Origin: Candidatus Pristimantibacillus lignocellulolyticus
GTDB lineage: Bacteria > Bacillota > Bacilli > Paenibacillales > Paenibacillaceae
Assembly: GCA_023639215.1 (NCBI GenBank)
Contig: CP097899.1
Coordinates: 3,840,001 to 3,904,000 of the forward strand
Length of the DNA: 64,000 nt
Reading direction: 5' to 3'
Part shown: one piece after another, positions 61,820-64,000 of the stretch
Layout: each line of letters opens with the position of its first letter
Position numbering within the stretch: position 1 is the first letter of the stretch
Translations under genes and position numbers: made by a program
The notes under the pieces: generated by a model
What the model was told of the DNA's origin: nothing
Seen by the model: the letters and a program-made list of their open reading frames with translations, nothing else
The model's database searches: none

Positions 61820-62917
61820 ATGAGTATGGATTTTATTGAGGCGCTACAAGAGATTGCGAAAGACAAAGGGATCTCCCAAGAAGTGCTTTTAGATGCGATT
61901 GAAGCTGCACTTATTTCAAGTTATAAGAGAAACTTCAATACAGCACAGAATGTTAGAGTAGAGATTAACCGTCATAACGGAATCATTAAAGTATATGCAC
62001 GTAAAAATGTTGTAGAGGATGTACTTGATTCCAGATTAGAAATTGCAGTAGATGCAGCACGTGAAGTTAACCCACATTATCAACTAGATGATGTTGCGGA
62101 GATTGAGGTTACCCCTCGTGATTTTGGTCGTATCGCTGCACAAACAGCTAAGCAAGTCGTTACACAACGTATTCGTGAAGCTGAGCGTGGACTAATCTAT
62201 AATGCATTTATCGATAAAGAGGAAGACATCGTAACTGGCCTTGTACAGAGACAAGATACACGTAATTTATTTGTTGATTTAGGTAAAGTTGAGGCAGTAT
62301 TGCCGCTGACAGAATTAATGCCGACAGATAAATTCAAGCATCTTGATCGTGTGAAGGCTTTTATTACGAAGGTGGAAAATACGACTAAGGGTCCGCAAAT
62401 TATTCTTTCTCGTACACATCCTGGTCTTTTGAAACGTCTATTCGAACTCGAAGTGCCTGAAATTTATGATGGCGTCGTTGAAATTCGTTCTGTAGCGCGT
62501 GAAGCAGGCTTCAGATCTAAAATTGCTGTATACTCACGTAACGGTGAAGTAGATCCAGTAGGATCTTGTGTAGGCCCCAAAGGTTTACGTGTTCAAACGA
62601 TCGTAAACGAGCTGAAAGGCGAGAAAATCGACATTGTACGTTGGTCAGATGATGTTGCGGAATATGTTGCTAACGCACTTAGTCCTTCTAAAGTCATTGA
62701 AGTGAACGTATTTGAACAAGAAAAAATGGCTCGTGTCATTGTTCCTGATTATCAATTATCATTGGCAATCGGAATTAAAGGTCAAAACGCTCGTCTTGCT
62801 GCAAAATTAACTGGTTGGAAAATTGACATTAAGTCAGAGACACAAGCAGAGCAAGAATATGGACGTCCAAAAACGACTCAAGATGTTATGCATCAAGATT
62901 CCGTTTCCATCGACTAA
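61820..62917 (+). CDS. nusA: Transcription termination/antitermination factor NusA
   Basis: NusA binds RNA polymerase and modulates pausing and termination. The protein is about 365 residues with the N-terminal polymerase-binding domain (MDFIEALQEIAKDKGISQEVLLDAIEAALISSYKRNF), an S1 domain (about 135-200), and two KH domains (VDPVGSCVGPKGLRVQTIVNELKGEKIDIV; SLAIGIKGQNARLAAKLTGWKIDI). It lacks the C-terminal acidic repeats of E. coli, as usual in Firmicutes. ATG 61820 is the likely start, and the AAGGGGG site is 13 bases off, so it is a little uncertain. Confidence 0.95.
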   Translation: MSMDFIEALQEIAKDKGISQEVLLDAIEAALISSYKRNFNTAQNVRVEINRHNGIIKVYARKNVVEDVLDSRLEIAVDAAREVNPHYQLDDVAEIEVTPRDFGRIAAQTAKQVVTQRIREAERGLIYNAFIDKEEDIVTGLVQRQDTRNLFVDLGKVEAVLPLTELMPTDKFKHLDRVKAFITKVENTTKGPQIILSRTHPGLLKRLFELEVPEIYDGVVEIRSVAREAGFRSKIAVYSRNGEVDPVGSCVGPKGLRVQTIVNELKGEKIDIVRWSDDVAEYVANALSPSKVIEVNVFEQEKMARVIVPDYQLSLAIGIKGQNARLAAKLTGWKIDIKSETQAEQEYGRPKTTQDVMHQDSVSID

Positions 62918-62945
62918 TTGAATCAGAATGAATGGAGGGTGTGCG

Positions 62946-63251
62946 ATGAGACCAAGAAAAGTACCGCTTCGCAAATGCGTTGCTTGTCAAGAAATGATGT
63001 CGAAGAAGGAACTGATTCGGGTCGTGCGGACACCGAATGATGAAGTTCTGATTGACCTAAGTGGAAAAAAATCCGGACGAGGTGCTTATCTGTGTGGAAA
63101 AGTAACTTGCTTCAAGTTAGCTAAAAAGAGCAAAGCACTTGACCGTGCATTAAAGCAACCGGTTGGAGAAGAAATATACGATCAATTAGAACAAGATTTT
63201 ATTAAGCTAGAAGATGAGTTCATCGCGAATAAGGAGCTAACAATCGAATGA
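62946..63251 (+). CDS. ylxR: YlxR family RNA-binding protein
   Basis: YlxR (DUF448) is a small nucleic-acid-binding protein in the nusA-infB operon; in B. subtilis it influences many genes and the RnpB ribozyme partner. The 101 residues show MRPRKVPLRKCVACQEMMSKKELIRVVRTP and the GRGAYLCGKVTCFKLAKK signature. ATG 62946 follows GGAGGGTG. The stop overlaps the next gene by four bases. Confidence 0.94.
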   Translation: MRPRKVPLRKCVACQEMMSKKELIRVVRTPNDEVLIDLSGKKSGRGAYLCGKVTCFKLAKKSKALDRALKQPVGEEIYDQLEQDFIKLEDEFIANKELTIE

Positions 63252-63574
63252 AAATAAATAAAGCCTTGTCTGCGCTAGGAATGGCGATGAGAGCCGGAAA
63301 GTTAGCTACTGGTGATGAAATTGTTCTGAAAGCTGTTCGTGCTGGAAAAGCAAAATTAGTTATAGTTGCTGGAGATGCTTCAGAAAACACGAAAAAGAAA
63401 TTTTCAGATAAATGTGGCAGTTACGGTGTGAAGCTGGTTGAAGCTTACGATAGAGAAAGCTTAGGTAGAGCAATCGGAAAGCCTGATCGTGTTATTATTG
63501 CAGTTACTGACGTGCAATTTGCTCAATTGATTGCAGGTCATTTAAGCCAAAAAACGGAGGTGGATCTTACTTGA
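63248..63574 (+). CDS. rplGA: L7Ae-family ribosomal protein YlxQ
   Basis: YlxQ is a K-turn RNA-binding protein of the L7Ae/L30e family. The 108-residue protein contains ALGMAMRAGKLATGDEIVLKAVRAGKAKLVIVAGDASENTKKKFSDKCGSYGVKL, the family core. It lies between ylxR and infB in the standard order; its TGA overlaps the TTG start of infB. Confidence 0.94.
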   Translation: MKINKALSALGMAMRAGKLATGDEIVLKAVRAGKAKLVIVAGDASENTKKKFSDKCGSYGVKLVEAYDRESLGRAIGKPDRVIIAVTDVQFAQLIAGHLSQKTEVDLT

Positions 63575-64000
63575 GTAATAAACTAGAGGGTAAGGAAAAT
63601 AAAGACAAGCTGCGCGTATACGAGTATGCAAAATCCGTTGATATGAGCAGTAAGGAAATTATCACCATTCTTAAAAGGCTAGATTTACCTGTAAACAACC
63701 ATATGAGTGTCATGGAAAACCAAATGGTATCTAAAGTTGAAGGTTTTTTCCGTGAAATCAAAGAAAATGCAGCAGTGAAACGATCGAATGCTGAGTCATC
63801 AGCAGCGAAGGTAAAATCGGCAAAAACAACAACAGAATCTACACAAGACAAAAAGGAATTCTCGCAAGAGAACAGACAGGGGACAATGAATTCTATTAAT
63901 ACTAACGATAATCAGAAACGTGAGGAAAAACCAGAAGTAACGAATACTCCTTCACGTCCAACACAATCAACACCATCAAATAGCCAAGGGGCTAGAGAGC
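63571..64000 (+). CDS. infB: Translation initiation factor IF-2 (5' part, runs off the window)
   Basis: IF-2 is the GTPase that places initiator tRNA on the ribosome. Only the first 143 codons lie here. They give an N-terminal IF2 domain (RVYEYAKSVDMSSKEIITILKRLDLPVNNHMSVME) followed by a Lys/Glu/Ser/Thr-rich disordered linker. The GTPase part lies beyond 64000. TTG 63571 follows GGAGGTGG and overlaps the upstream stop. No stop codon is met before the end. Confidence 0.95.
   Translation, partial: MSNKLEGKENKDKLRVYEYAKSVDMSSKEIITILKRLDLPVNNHMSVMENQMVSKVEGFFREIKENAAVKRSNAESSAAKVKSAKTTTESTQDKKEFSQENRQGTMNSINTNDNQKREEKPEVTNTPSRPTQSTPSNSQGARE

Overview
The window is a low-GC Gram-positive chromosome segment. 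The base composition is AT-rich, ribosome-binding sites are strong (GGAGG-type), and TTG and GTG starts are common. Gene order (sucCD-dprA-topA-trmFO-hslVU-codY-flgB...sigD-swrB-rpsB-tsf-pyrH-frr-uppS-cdsA-dxr-rseP-proS-polC-rimP-nusA-ylxR-rplGA-infB) matches the Bacillales core backbone. Gene content points to Paenibacillaceae. This placement is an inference from synteny and protein features, not from a database search.

Region 1 (1-3971) is an accessory pocket of small, mostly unrecognised genes: a one-TM peptide, a GNAT acetyltransferase, a VanZ-like membrane protein, hypothetical proteins, and at least two broken genes. One of these is a small ORF stopped by an in-frame TGA at 995-997. The other is a SAM methyltransferase with a one-base frameshift near 3127. 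Region 2 (3991-5538, minus strand) is yifB/comM, followed by a 637-bp intergenic stretch with about four and a half copies of a 51-bp tandem repeat. Region 3 (6191-16255) carries sucCD, dprA, topA, trmFO, hslV, hslU and codY. The xerC gene that sits between trmFO and hslV in Bacillus subtilis is absent.

Region 4 (16481-47722) is an uninterrupted fla/che supercluster of about 31 kb, all on the plus strand. It holds basal body and rod genes (flgB, flgC, fliE, fliF), switch and export genes (fliG, fliH, fliI, fliJ, fliM, fliY, fliO, fliP, fliQ, fliR, flhB, flhA), hook genes (fliK, flgD, flgE), the placement GTPases (flhF, flhG), chemotaxis genes (cheY, cheB, cheA, cheW, cheC, cheD) and sigD. Many genes overlap or are separated by only a few bases, so coupled translation is likely. 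The tail differs from B. subtilis: an unrecognised membrane protein precedes sigD, and a DUF342/FapA-type protein, an unknown 106-residue protein, a SwrB-like protein and an MltG-N-terminus-like protein follow it. A pair of adjacent hairpins sharing the loop sequence GACCGAT lies just upstream of flgE.

Region 5 (47723-64000) holds translation, envelope and replication genes. rpsB has its own sigma-A promoter and a structured leader, and a terminator-like hairpin separates it from tsf. Then come pyrH, frr, uppS, cdsA, dxr, rseP, a short archaeal/eukaryal-type prolyl-tRNA synthetase, polC, and rimP-nusA-ylxR-rplGA-infB. infB runs off the end of the window. Most of the window is conserved core. 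The most unusual signals are the decayed pocket, the tandem repeats, the flgE double hairpin, the structured element between proS and polC, and the unassigned genes around sigD. I found no rRNA, tRNA, CRISPR array, transposase or phage gene.
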